Below are positions 1 through 8,430 of a DNA stretch of 48,705 nt, one piece after another. Source of the stretch: a virus; the IMG/VR virus record IMGVR_UViG_3300025849_000057, positions 1 through 48,705 of that record; one strand, 5' to 3'. The position numbers and the translations under genes are program-made. A model generated the notes under the pieces. That model worked only from the letters and a program-made list of their open reading frames with translations, had not been told where the DNA came from and did no database searches. How positions within the stretch are numbered: position 1 is the first letter of the stretch; each line of letters opens with the position of its first letter.

Positions 1-102
1 ATGACTTGCCAGACTGAATACTGACCCGTCTGCGGCCTTTACATCGATAGTAGCACTAAAGTCTGCTCCTTGATCGATTGTTATATTTGCTTTAATTGCC
101 AT
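1..102 (-). CDS. Virion structural protein, N-terminal fragment (partial)
   Basis: The first 34 codons of a leftward gene that runs off the window. It starts at an ATG (100-102) preceded by a good ribosome-binding site (GGAGA, 6 bases upstream). The peptide begins MAIKANITIDQGADFSATID, an opening I associate with small virion-structural proteins of marine T4-like phages; that link is from memory and the function is unknown. It is divergent from the 1181-aa gene and is probably transcribed from the leftward half of the palindromic late promoter at 129-140. Confidence 0.65.
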   Translation of the reverse strand, partial: MAIKANITIDQGADFSATIDVKAADGSVFSLASH

Positions 103-128
103 CTTTTTTCTCCAATAGATACTACAGG

Positions 129-140
129 TATTTATAAATA
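129..140. promoter_or_regulatory. Bidirectional T4-type late promoter (overlapping TATAAATA boxes)
   Basis: TATTTATAAATA is a perfect 12-base palindrome. It contains the T4 late -10 box TATAAATA on the + strand (133-140) and again on the - strand (129-136). The rightward box lies about 35 bases before the start at 175. The leftward box lies about 27 bases before the start at 102. Both are typical late-promoter distances, and the two boxes share four bases. Confidence 0.75.
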
Positions 141-174
141 ACAGAATAACCCATATGAACTAATTGGAAGAATT

Positions 175-3100
175 ATGGCAAGAAAATACTTAAAATTCGG
201 TTTAAGAGCAGACAAAAATCTTTCTGATCTATCAGATAAGACTGCCGCTCTTAATAATATACTAAACGATATAGCTACCTCTACTGATACGGAAGGATCT
301 CTTTTAGGATTTGTTAAAGATGATATTTCTGCTTTAATAGGATTATCGGCAACTGGACTAGGACAAGATACTGCGCTTAATGAAGAGGGTCTTCCTGTGC
401 CTTTGGTTCGACTAGCAGGAACTTCTGTTCTTACTCAGAATGCCGTAGGAGACGAGGTGCCAGTTGAGCCTAGAGTAACAATACAGGATAAGATAAACAT
501 TCATAAAAATGTTATGGGTGATCCACCATTTGCGAGTGGTGGTGACGGACCCAATGCAACATTTATACCGGGCAACAGACTAAGCTTAAACACCAAAGTT
601 ATAGGAAACGAGATAGCGGGCGATAATGCTATAGTGGGTAACAAATACAACTGGACAGGAAATACTGGATCAATTGACCATGATGTTGCAACAGCAGACT
701 TAAATATTCTAACTGGAGAAAATAGGCCACAAGGTACAGACTCGGTCGCTCAAGTATCGGGTAAACCGTACATTATTCATGCGTTAGGCACATTCGACTT
801 CAAGACTAGAGGAGCAGAGTCTAACACAGTAGGACTAGTATATACTGCAAACTCTAGCACAAATATATCGAGCAACGGTAAAGCAGTTGCGGGTGTCTTA
901 GCAACATCAGCAGTTGTAGGTAAAAAATATACTATATTAGCAATAGGAGACACGAGTGTTTCTGACTGGATGACACTAGGATGCACAGAATATCCTCACG
1001 TAGGAACAACATTTACTGCGTCTGTAGCTGGTAGCGGTATCACAGGCACAACATCTTACATAACTGAACAATGGGTTGTAGGAAACGAAATCAGTGTCAT
1101 CCAGACTAGTCCAGGTAGTGGAGTCGCCTCTACTGTTGAATATAACAGAGCAAATAGACTTAACACTAGCGGAACAATCGAAAATGGCAACCTTAACTAC
1201 CCCAACAATTACATTAGATTATACATTCGTGATGCAAGTAATATTGGCTTTATTGACCCTAGCACGGTTCTTAGTGCAGGACAAACTGTCACCTTTAGTC
1301 AGCGAACCGACAACTCGCTAGGCAATTATAACAATACCGTTTTATTTACAACTCAGACAATTCATAGTGTAAATCAGTACTTCGCCAACATTTACTGGGT
1401 AGACGGTAGCGGTAATGACGTTGATATTACTACTGCCGACCCCGATTCGGCAGAGGTGAATGTAACTGCAAATGTGACAGAGACTTCCAGCTTCACTAGC
1501 GTTAACTTGATAAAACTTAGAAATGCGACTATGCCTTCTGGTGATGGTCAAGATACCATACCGAGCAGTATATCTGCGGACAGACTTTACAGCACAGTAG
1601 TTGATGATGCGCTTACAAACATAGAGACTACTGGAGACTTCTGGGAAGACGGCACTTTTGAGTTTCAGACATCTATACATCCAAACTTTGAGGATACGTT
1701 TGGAGGAGTACAGTGGGAAGGATATCAAGATAGCCAATTTGGAAGCATGGACTGGTTGACTAGTGGCTTCTTCATGGTAGAAGAGGATTTATATAATGAT
1801 AATAACTGGGAATTAAAGAAAGCTATTACTAGTGAAAATGTGTATCCAATAGGAAGATTGAAGTTTACGAGTGCATCCAATGAAAATGGTGTAACTGTCA
1901 CACGAATAGAGTTATCTAACGTAAATGATTATCTTCGTATAGCCAAAGACATGACCTTATCCTTTTTAGGAGAAGATTTTGCAGTACAAAGAGTATATAG
2001 AAGTTATGATAGTGGTACCGCCAGATATCGATACTTTGCTGACTTAGACCGAAACAAAGATATATCTTCATACTCACAATTGAACACTCTGGGAACATAT
2101 GTTAATCCGACAGATACTACAAATAGCGAATATCTTCACTTCAATTGGCAACTAGGTGTTCCTGTAGAGACTGATGAGTCTATACACATCACTCTTCCAT
2201 CTAGTGGAAAAAGACGACACATTAGATACACTGTCTGGTGGCCTGCATCCAATGAAATATATTCACTATCTAGACTAGAAGAACTCAACAGACAGTCTAT
2301 ACCCCTGACATTTAACTTTTTCTATAAGACTAATCAGCCTACGGACTTTACAAACGCTAAACATAGTTTTCCGTTCTTTATGGAAAACAAGCTTGGTCCA
2401 AGATCGCAAGATAGCAACTTTTCTACTACTGTAGATAATACAGTATCTATCGAGTATTCGCCTTCGCTACTTAGTGCGGATAAGTTCTACGACTTCAATG
2501 AAGTTGCCTCAGACTCGCACACTATTATTGAAGAGTTGATAGAGGTTCGTGAAGAGGGTTCAGTAACATCAACAACTTCTACCACTTTTTTCGATGAATT
2601 TAATCAACCAAACTCTGAAGGCGAGTGGCTTGTTGTTAGACCATTGACAGACCCATCCGGACCAAATCCAATAAAAATATTCGCATATCAAATAATAGAA
2701 AAGGAGTTCAATCAGAAAATTACCCTGGCGGACACATATAGAAGTGAAATTGGTGTCAATTTACACGAAAAGCATGGAGCTATGTTAGTTTCTAATATAG
2801 GCTTAGTGGGAATATACAAGCATCAAGCTGCCACCGGAACTGGAGTAAGGGTTTCCGAACTTTCTTATGCAGACTATAAAGTTTTGCCTCAAAAGTTAGA
2901 CACAGGAGCAAAATCTATGAATAGAGATGTGTCTCTTATCGGCTTAGGAGATATTGTACACATTGCTGACCTACATTCCACTATAAGTGCAATACTGCCA
3001 GCAAGGACACATAAGTACGCATTTACTGTAGTCCATATAGATGCTGATAGTACGATACACCTTGAGGAGCATCCCAGCAATGCGAATGTTCTTACCGATG

Positions 3101-3720
3101 TGTTAAAAGGAACAATACAAGCAGGAATAATGGCTGTATATTCTAGCAAAGGATTACTCGACAAAAGTACACAAGCTGAGTGTATAGACGTATTCGGTAA
3201 AACTGCAACCCAAGATAGACCCATCGGCACCACTCAGATATATCTCAATAGCTCTGGTGTTTCAGTCGGGGACTTTGTTCAGTTGGAAGGAACAATTCCT
3301 GCTAACACTAAGGTTCGAAGCGTGGCTGCAGGTTATGTCTTGTTAGGATCTGACGATGGTTCAGGTGGTTATAATACAGTAAATGCAACTGCCCCTATCA
3401 TAATTGGTCAAACAGTGGTGTTTGTTAAGCCTACTGCTGCCAATGGTCAGGGATATCCTGGAGAAAATAAAGAGTATTGTGTTATTCCTCTAAACACGGC
3501 TCCACCTTGGGCAGGTACAAGCGATGGTCTCGAAACGCCAACAGCATTTCCTAACTTAATTGTGAAAGAACTTAAGTTCAAAGACTTACAGATGAATACA
3601 CCTATAGCTAACATTGGACCAAGAGGTGATGGTTCAACTGCATGGGATGGATCGGTTGGTACTATAAGCACGAATACTCCATCTAAATACTTCAGTATCT
3701 TTTATGATGTACCGTCTTAA
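175..3720 (+). CDS. Large virion structural protein carrying two DW modules
   Basis: 1181-aa protein, probably a fibre or baseplate-associated adhesin; I do not recognise a named family. The N-terminal 70 residues (GLRADKNLSDLSDKTAAL...DDISALIGLS) resemble the opening of the LRR protein at 5047-8430, which suggests a shared virion-attachment segment. Two tandem copies of the dispersed DW module follow at about residues 196-238 and 247-292. The rest is Thr/Ser/Asn/Gly-rich and beta-strand-like, with no enzymatic motif seen. It is the only large structural gene here on the + strand, with its own late promoter at 133-140. Its TAA stop overlaps the stop of the convergent gene at 3717 inside a TTAA. 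The ATG at 175 follows GGAAGAATT. Confidence 0.85.
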   Translation: MARKYLKFGLRADKNLSDLSDKTAALNNILNDIATSTDTEGSLLGFVKDDISALIGLSATGLGQDTALNEEGLPVPLVRLAGTSVLTQNAVGDEVPVEPRVTIQDKINIHKNVMGDPPFASGGDGPNATFIPGNRLSLNTKVIGNEIAGDNAIVGNKYNWTGNTGSIDHDVATADLNILTGENRPQGTDSVAQVSGKPYIIHALGTFDFKTRGAESNTVGLVYTANSSTNISSNGKAVAGVLATSAVVGKKYTILAIGDTSVSDWMTLGCTEYPHVGTTFTASVAGSGITGTTSYITEQWVVGNEISVIQTSPGSGVASTVEYNRANRLNTSGTIENGNLNYPNNYIRLYIRDASNIGFIDPSTVLSAGQTVTFSQRTDNSLGNYNNTVLFTTQTIHSVNQYFANIYWVDGSGNDVDITTADPDSAEVNVTANVTETSSFTSVNLIKLRNATMPSGDGQDTIPSSISADRLYSTVVDDALTNIETTGDFWEDGTFEFQTSIHPNFEDTFGGVQWEGYQDSQFGSMDWLTSGFFMVEEDLYNDNNWELKKAITSENVYPIGRLKFTSASNENGVTVTRIELSNVNDYLRIAKDMTLSFLGEDFAVQRVYRSYDSGTARYRYFADLDRNKDISSYSQLNTLGTYVNPTDTTNSEYLHFNWQLGVPVETDESIHITLPSSGKRRHIRYTVWWPASNEIYSLSRLEELNRQSIPLTFNFFYKTNQPTDFTNAKHSFPFFMENKLGPRSQDSNFSTTVDNTVSIEYSPSLLSADKFYDFNEVASDSHTIIEELIEVREEGSVTSTTSTTFFDEFNQPNSEGEWLVVRPLTDPSGPNPIKIFAYQIIEKEFNQKITLADTYRSEIGVNLHEKHGAMLVSNIGLVGIYKHQAATGTGVRVSELSYADYKVLPQKLDTGAKSMNRDVSLIGLGDIVHIADLHSTISAILPARTHKYAFTVVHIDADSTIHLEEHPSNANVLTDVLKGTIQAGIMAVYSSKGLLDKSTQAECIDVFGKTATQDRPIGTTQIYLNSSGVSVGDFVQLEGTIPANTKVRSVAAGYVLLGSDDGSGGYNTVNATAPIIIGQTVVFVKPTAANGQGYPGENKEYCVIPLNTAPPWAGTSDGLETPTAFPNLIVKELKFKDLQMNTPIANIGPRGDGSTAWDGSVGTISTNTPSKYFSIFYDVPS
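760..888 (+). repeat. DW module copy A1 (degenerate, DF variant)
   Basis: Encodes GKPYIIHALGTFDF...NTVGLVYTA...GKAV. It matches the module pattern G..Y.I...G..D[WF] ... VG..[FY].A ... G, with F in place of W. It lies directly before copy A2 in the same protein. Confidence 0.55.
913..1050 (+). repeat. DW module copy A2
   Basis: Encodes VVGKKYTILAIGDTSVSDW...GTTFTASVAGSGITGT. This is a clear match to the dispersed module, in tandem with copy A1. Confidence 0.7.
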
Positions 3721-5036
3721 GTAGCTAAGAGAACTTTGTACTCGGTCTTTTGTAGTGCAGTACTACCCTCTTTGGCCAAGAAGTAGAACTGTTCTCCATT
3801 TATTAGTACGGGTATTTTGTGCGTATATTGTGCCTCGGTTATACTCTCTGAGGATGTGCCTTGAACAAAGGAACGACTTGAAGCAGTGTCAGTAATCAGT
3901 ATTTCGGGATCAACAGCCGCATCGCTGGGCTTCAGTATCAGATTAGTTGGCTGGGCAACATCAGATTCTGTCTTCAGTGATCCATTGTTAGCTCCACTTA
4001 TCGTTAAAGCACTAACGCCTGCTCCTGCTCCTATCGTAACACTCGTTTCGTCTTCCCAAGGATTAATGTTTCCAGAAAATGCACGAGTGGATAGGCCTGT
4101 AGCAGTGTTGACAATGTATAATCCAGGAGGCTGAAATGCTTTAGCTATTGATGATGAATCACTTGCACCCTTCGCTGTTGTTACAAACTTATCGCCTATA
4201 GCTGGTGATGCACCAGTGCCTCCTGTATTTGCTATCCAACCCACAGTAGTCCAATCTGCTTGTCCAACAGTAACTATTTCATATGTTTGTCCAACAACAA
4301 ATTCACCGCACTGCGTGTTATTACCTACCTTAACTCTTAAAGTGTCCGCATTTAGATTATTCTCAATGCGAATAGCTCCATCAAGTCTAACTCTTTTAGT
4401 AAACAGATTGTTCTTGTACGTTAATGGTATTCTTTTTCTTTTTTCTGTGAATGCGGATATAGCTACATCGATGTTAGCAATCTGTGTATATGGATCTGTA
4501 CCCACTGTCGTAGCAACAGCATCCTCGTCCAAGCCAGTATCAGAACCCAAGTCTCCGCTACCATCATCTGTCCCTATAGTCGATATTCTAACTGGAAGAA
4601 GATTATTAAAGTTAGAGGCAAATACCGTATCATTTCTAGTAAGAGACAAGTTAGTTGTATCCAAACCATTAAAATCATAGATACTGCTAGTAGAGATAGT
4701 TTCTAACTGAAAAAGCTCCTGATCGTTACTATTAACAACTTTGTATTCATAGCTGACACCGCCATCAAGAGAAAGTATCGTATTGTTAGTGAAGGCAAGC
4801 TTTGATTCTCCTACAACACGAACTGTAAATCCATCGAAAGGATCATTAAATACCTGAAAATCAACCCGACTAGTAGACGAATTGTTTAAAAGTTGGCCTT
4901 TGAATTTAGTGTTCCCGTCAAAGAGTGCGACATCGAATGCTATACTTGGAAAAGCTAGGTTATTAAATATAGCCCTATCTGAAGATGGAGTATTACTCTC
5001 TTGTAAGTTTAAATTTCTTGTAAATCCTTGAGCCAT
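3717..5036 (-). CDS. Virion structural protein with one DW module, unrecognised family
   Basis: 439-aa protein of unknown family, inferred to be virion-associated because it is the last gene of the leftward structural run and carries a DW module. Residues 1-240 are beta-rich and Asn/Asp/Thr-rich, with a basic patch KRKRIPLTYKNNLF near residue 200. The DW module occupies about residues 245-299 (GQTYEIVTVGQADWTTVGW). The C-terminus (NGEQFYFLAKEGSTAL) is small and compact. It starts at an ATG 10 bases after the stop of the LRR gene, preceded by AAGGAAAA. It ends head-on against the + strand gene with overlapping stop codons. Confidence 0.8.
   Translation of the reverse strand: MAQGFTRNLNLQESNTPSSDRAIFNNLAFPSIAFDVALFDGNTKFKGQLLNNSSTSRVDFQVFNDPFDGFTVRVVGESKLAFTNNTILSLDGGVSYEYKVVNSNDQELFQLETISTSSIYDFNGLDTTNLSLTRNDTVFASNFNNLLPVRISTIGTDDGSGDLGSDTGLDEDAVATTVGTDPYTQIANIDVAISAFTEKRKRIPLTYKNNLFTKRVRLDGAIRIENNLNADTLRVKVGNNTQCGEFVVGQTYEIVTVGQADWTTVGWIANTGGTGASPAIGDKFVTTAKGASDSSSIAKAFQPPGLYIVNTATGLSTRAFSGNINPWEDETSVTIGAGAGVSALTISGANNGSLKTESDVAQPTNLILKPSDAAVDPEILITDTASSRSFVQGTSSESITEAQYTHKIPVLINGEQFYFLAKEGSTALQKTEYKVLLAT
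4141..4303 (-). repeat. DW module copy B
   Basis: Encodes VVGQTYEIVTVGQADWTTVG...IGDKFVTTAKG. It has the full set of module landmarks: Y-x-I, G, DW, G, then G-x-x-F. Confidence 0.75.
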
Positions 5037-5046
5037 ATTTTTTTCC

Positions 5047-8000
5047 TTAGTCTAGAAGTATTTTCCAGCCGCCCTCTCGCATAGCCAAAAGCTTGTTGTA
5101 TGACGAGTTCTCATTCAAGCCAGCAGTGCCGTCAAATTGTATAGCTAACTCAGTTAAGGGATTAGTTCCGCCTTGATTTCTTAGTTTGATTTCGCAATTA
5201 GGTCGCTTTCTAGCAATAAAGTTCTCGAACAGATCAAATATGAGTTCTTGCGATATAGAAGCATCTAATTGGTTATTATTTAAGTCAAGTGTTCTCAGGT
5301 AAGTCAGTGTCGATAGTGTTCCTGACTCGTATCCAGTAATATTATTTCCAGCGAATCTCATATGTCTTATCGACTTATTGCTAGAATTAACAGTACTTCT
5401 CATGTCTGGTATAGTACCACTTAACTGATTGTTTTGAAACTGTATAGAACTCAATCTAGGAACTGTCAGTACGGGAAATTGTCCTATAAAAGAGTTGTCA
5501 TACGCATATAGATATCTGAGCTTTCTCATATCCAGAGCAGGTACTTGAGAGGATAATCCTATACTTTGAGCTACCCCAGCACTTCCAACGATCTGCATAA
5601 CTTTACCGCTTCCCGATGCTGAGACATAGTTTTGAGATGCATTGAAGACTGTTCCCACAATTCCAGTAGACGCACCAACACTATTCCAGTCTGTACCCGA
5701 CCCAGTCTCAAGTACTATATATCGTTTTCCATCTCTGATGTTTGAATCAGTGATTGCAGTGGCTTTAAAGTAATCTCCAACTTGTGGATCAGCACCGTGA
5801 GCAGTTGTCGTTCCCCAAGGTACAACATCAGCATCATCTTGACCAGTACCACCATTGCCTTGAACCCAGCCTATATCTTTCCATGTTTGTGTGTCTAAGT
5901 CTCCGCCTAAAGGATTAGTGACTATTTTGTAGATAACTCCTGGCTTAACTGCTCTAATATTAACTTTTTGCTTACCACTGTTAATGAAGTAATGTGTCAC
6001 CGTGTCTACTCCAGTAAGATCGAGCATACTTCCATACATCTGCATCTCTCTTATCTGCACTTTTTTCAACTTGTTGCATTGTTTCAAGTTTAGTTCTATT
6101 ACGTTTGATGGATCATCATCGTTGATAAATCTTAATGCAGAGTTTGTTAACTTAGCCACGTTAATACTCTCTAAAACATCTTTATTTTCAAACACTTTAC
6201 CCGTATGATTGATTTGACCGCTTACTCCTAAGAAGTCGTTAGTTGTTCTTCCAACATGGCTCCCGTAAGCAACATTAAAGGTTTTTATGAGATTAGTGCC
6301 GCTTAAGAAGTTATCTGCAAGACTTCCGTTAATAGTATTATGGTCATCTGAAGGTCCTGAAAGACTAGTAAGCTGAAGAGAAGTAAGGTTGGGCTTATTT
6401 TGTGCATATCCATCAGCTTTAATATCACCAGCAATGTTTTTTACAATATTTAGAGATAGCTTAGTTATAATATCGAGGTTGTCAAATTTGGCGAATAAAG
6501 TTTTTTCACTTAGTCCATATTTTTCATCCACAGTATGATTGGATATTGAGATTGAACCTAATGCGGACTTACCACTAAAGTTTATAATATCAGTCGAGTT
6601 AAATGATGTATTAAACGAAGTTATTTGCGAACTTCTAAATGTACCTATTTTTCTATCTTGGTTACTTTTACCTATAGTAGTTGCGTTAGTGCTATCAAAA
6701 TGAGGAAAATCTGAATTTCGATTTATAGGCGTACTTTGAGTGTTGATAGTAGTCAATGCATTACTGTTTATGACGCCAGTATCCAGTTCTTGATAAGATT
6801 GGTTATATATGTTATAGTTTACTATTCCTACAGAGTCGCCATACTCCGTATTGCCGTTTTGATCACATTTAGTAAAACTGTGTATGTCACCGGTGGGTTG
6901 GGCGCTGAAGCTACTGATGTCAGATCCCGAGCCTATCGCTGTTCTAAGCTGAAAATAATTAGGAGCAACTGTGCCCACTTCATATACTGTTCCTGTGTCG
7001 GGTGAGCCGTCAGACCATGTTCCAACAACTAAATCTGTTGCCGCATTTGAGCCAGATCCAGTTCCTAGTGTGTTTGATGAACTAACATGAGCATCGTACT
7101 TAACGAAGTTGCCTGTTTGAAGCCCGTGATTGTCTATAGCTATGCGACCATTGCCTATAACGCAATTCAAAACACTAGACAAATCAACTATGAATCTAGT
7201 CATAGGATTGACAACTTTTGGACTATGCCCATTACTTGTAAATTTACGAAAAACACTGCCGCCAAATTGTGACGATAGCTGTAAAGTTTTGAGATTCGTC
7301 TTAGTCCTTAAATCTATAACTCCCGAATCTTGAAAACATCCGTTAGCCTTAACACTCCTAATCGTAGACGGCAAGCTATTCAACTGTGCGTCTGATGTGG
7401 AGTCTGCTGTCGATAAGAACTTATCTGCCAGATATAAAGGATTCTTAGAAATATCTAATACTTGTAGTGCAGGAGCTAAGGTCAAAAAGTTTGGTATAAA
7501 GGACACTACATTATCACTTATATTAAGTTCTGTTAGTGCTGGCAATGAAACATTAGTCCATTCTTCCATAGACAGACTTCTCATGTTCATAGTGGTTATA
7601 TTAGCAGGATTGTAATAAAACTCGACTCTTCTTGATTTGGTGAAGGTATTATCTACGAAGCTGAATACTGGAGCAGAAGATCCCGGAGTAAGTTCTCTCA
7701 CATATGGACCACCTGGTTTATCTACGTTAATGATTTTCCATACCATAGGAACAGTGCCAGATCCGCCATCCTGAACTCCAATAGCGTTTGCGGTTAGTGT
7801 AGCACTTTTAAATGAGCAGTCAAATAATAGAGGTATACCTTTCATGACTAAGAATTTTTCTTCTACTCCGTTAACTTTCATTTTCAAAACGTGAGTAGCA
7901 ACTTCTGCTCTAAATTGCTTTGCTACAGGTGCTTCTGATGTTGTTAGCTGACTTGCCGCTAAATATTCTCCGTTAACTTGAGCATCTCCACCATATATTA

Positions 8001-8430
8001 TGTAGTCGTCAGGACTAGCATCCGGACCTACAGGTGACCAAGAAGATACTCTTGATGTTGATATGTCTGCTGATTTTGATCCCCAAGCCGCATCTGTGAA
8101 GTCTATGTAATTATACTTTATTGCTCCACCATGTAGTGTAGAGTTAATATTAAAGTTAGCCCTCAATGAAACTCTAATGTCTCCTACGTTAGTGAGGTCT
8201 CTTGTTATTTCACTAGATGCTCTGTTTTGACCAGATAAAATTCTTTCTTGATCGTCAACTAGTCCCGATACATTATGTAAATCGCTAGTAGTTAGAGAAA
8301 CTTGATCTCCAGTAAGTCCGTAAATTAGATTTAGATCGTCCTTATCGAGACCAATATTGATCAATGAGACTAAAGAGTCATCAATATCAATTAGAGCCTT
8401 CTCTACATTAAGTCCCCTATATATGGTCAT
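5047..8430 (-). CDS. Leucine-rich-repeat tail adhesin-like protein
   Basis: 1127-aa protein whose central and C-terminal parts contain leucine-rich repeats, for example LPALTELNISDNVVSFIPNF and LQVLDISKN (about residues 290-335) and LRYLYAYDNSF, LSSIQFQNNQLSGTIPD, LRTLDLNNNQLDASI (about residues 970-1060). LRRs are protein- or glycan-binding solenoids, so a receptor-binding or adhesin role is inferred. The solenoid is interrupted by an inserted HGLQTG-type beta module (about residues 434-515) and by two tandem DW modules (about residues 829-944). The N-terminal 50 residues resemble the start of the 175-3720 protein. Its ATG overlaps the stop of the upstream paralogue gene by one base (TAATG), implying coupled translation. 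Confidence 0.85.
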   Translation of the reverse strand: MTIYRGLNVEKALIDIDDSLVSLINIGLDKDDLNLIYGLTGDQVSLTTSDLHNVSGLVDDQERILSGQNRASSEITRDLTNVGDIRVSLRANFNINSTLHGGAIKYNYIDFTDAAWGSKSADISTSRVSSWSPVGPDASPDDYIIYGGDAQVNGEYLAASQLTTSEAPVAKQFRAEVATHVLKMKVNGVEEKFLVMKGIPLLFDCSFKSATLTANAIGVQDGGSGTVPMVWKIINVDKPGGPYVRELTPGSSAPVFSFVDNTFTKSRRVEFYYNPANITTMNMRSLSMEEWTNVSLPALTELNISDNVVSFIPNFLTLAPALQVLDISKNPLYLADKFLSTADSTSDAQLNSLPSTIRSVKANGCFQDSGVIDLRTKTNLKTLQLSSQFGGSVFRKFTSNGHSPKVVNPMTRFIVDLSSVLNCVIGNGRIAIDNHGLQTGNFVKYDAHVSSSNTLGTGSGSNAATDLVVGTWSDGSPDTGTVYEVGTVAPNYFQLRTAIGSGSDISSFSAQPTGDIHSFTKCDQNGNTEYGDSVGIVNYNIYNQSYQELDTGVINSNALTTINTQSTPINRNSDFPHFDSTNATTIGKSNQDRKIGTFRSSQITSFNTSFNSTDIINFSGKSALGSISISNHTVDEKYGLSEKTLFAKFDNLDIITKLSLNIVKNIAGDIKADGYAQNKPNLTSLQLTSLSGPSDDHNTINGSLADNFLSGTNLIKTFNVAYGSHVGRTTNDFLGVSGQINHTGKVFENKDVLESINVAKLTNSALRFINDDDPSNVIELNLKQCNKLKKVQIREMQMYGSMLDLTGVDTVTHYFINSGKQKVNIRAVKPGVIYKIVTNPLGGDLDTQTWKDIGWVQGNGGTGQDDADVVPWGTTTAHGADPQVGDYFKATAITDSNIRDGKRYIVLETGSGTDWNSVGASTGIVGTVFNASQNYVSASGSGKVMQIVGSAGVAQSIGLSSQVPALDMRKLRYLYAYDNSFIGQFPVLTVPRLSSIQFQNNQLSGTIPDMRSTVNSSNKSIRHMRFAGNNITGYESGTLSTLTYLRTLDLNNNQLDASISQELIFDLFENFIARKRPNCEIKLRNQGGTNPLTELAIQFDGTAGLNENSSYNKLLAMREGGWKILLD
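5599..5742 (-). repeat. DW module copy C2
   Basis: Encodes DGKRYIVLETGSGTDW...VGTVFNAS...SGSGKV. One of the most canonical copies, directly downstream of C1 in the same protein and interrupting the LRR region. Confidence 0.75.
5744..5946 (-). repeat. DW module copy C1 (long variant)
   Basis: Encodes PGVIYKIVTNPLGGDLDTQT, then W-K-D-I-G-W ... VGDYFKATA. The middle loop is much longer than in other copies. It forms a tandem pair with C2. Confidence 0.65.
6880..7130 (-). repeat. HGLQTG-type beta module inserted in the LRR protein
   Basis: Encodes RIAIDNHGLQTGNFVKYDAH ... TVYEVGTVAPNYFQLRTA. The pattern HGL.TGd.V.Y ... YxV...n.FqL recurs in marine phage structural proteins as I remember them. 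Here it separates LRR-bearing segments. Only one copy was seen in this window. Confidence 0.5.
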
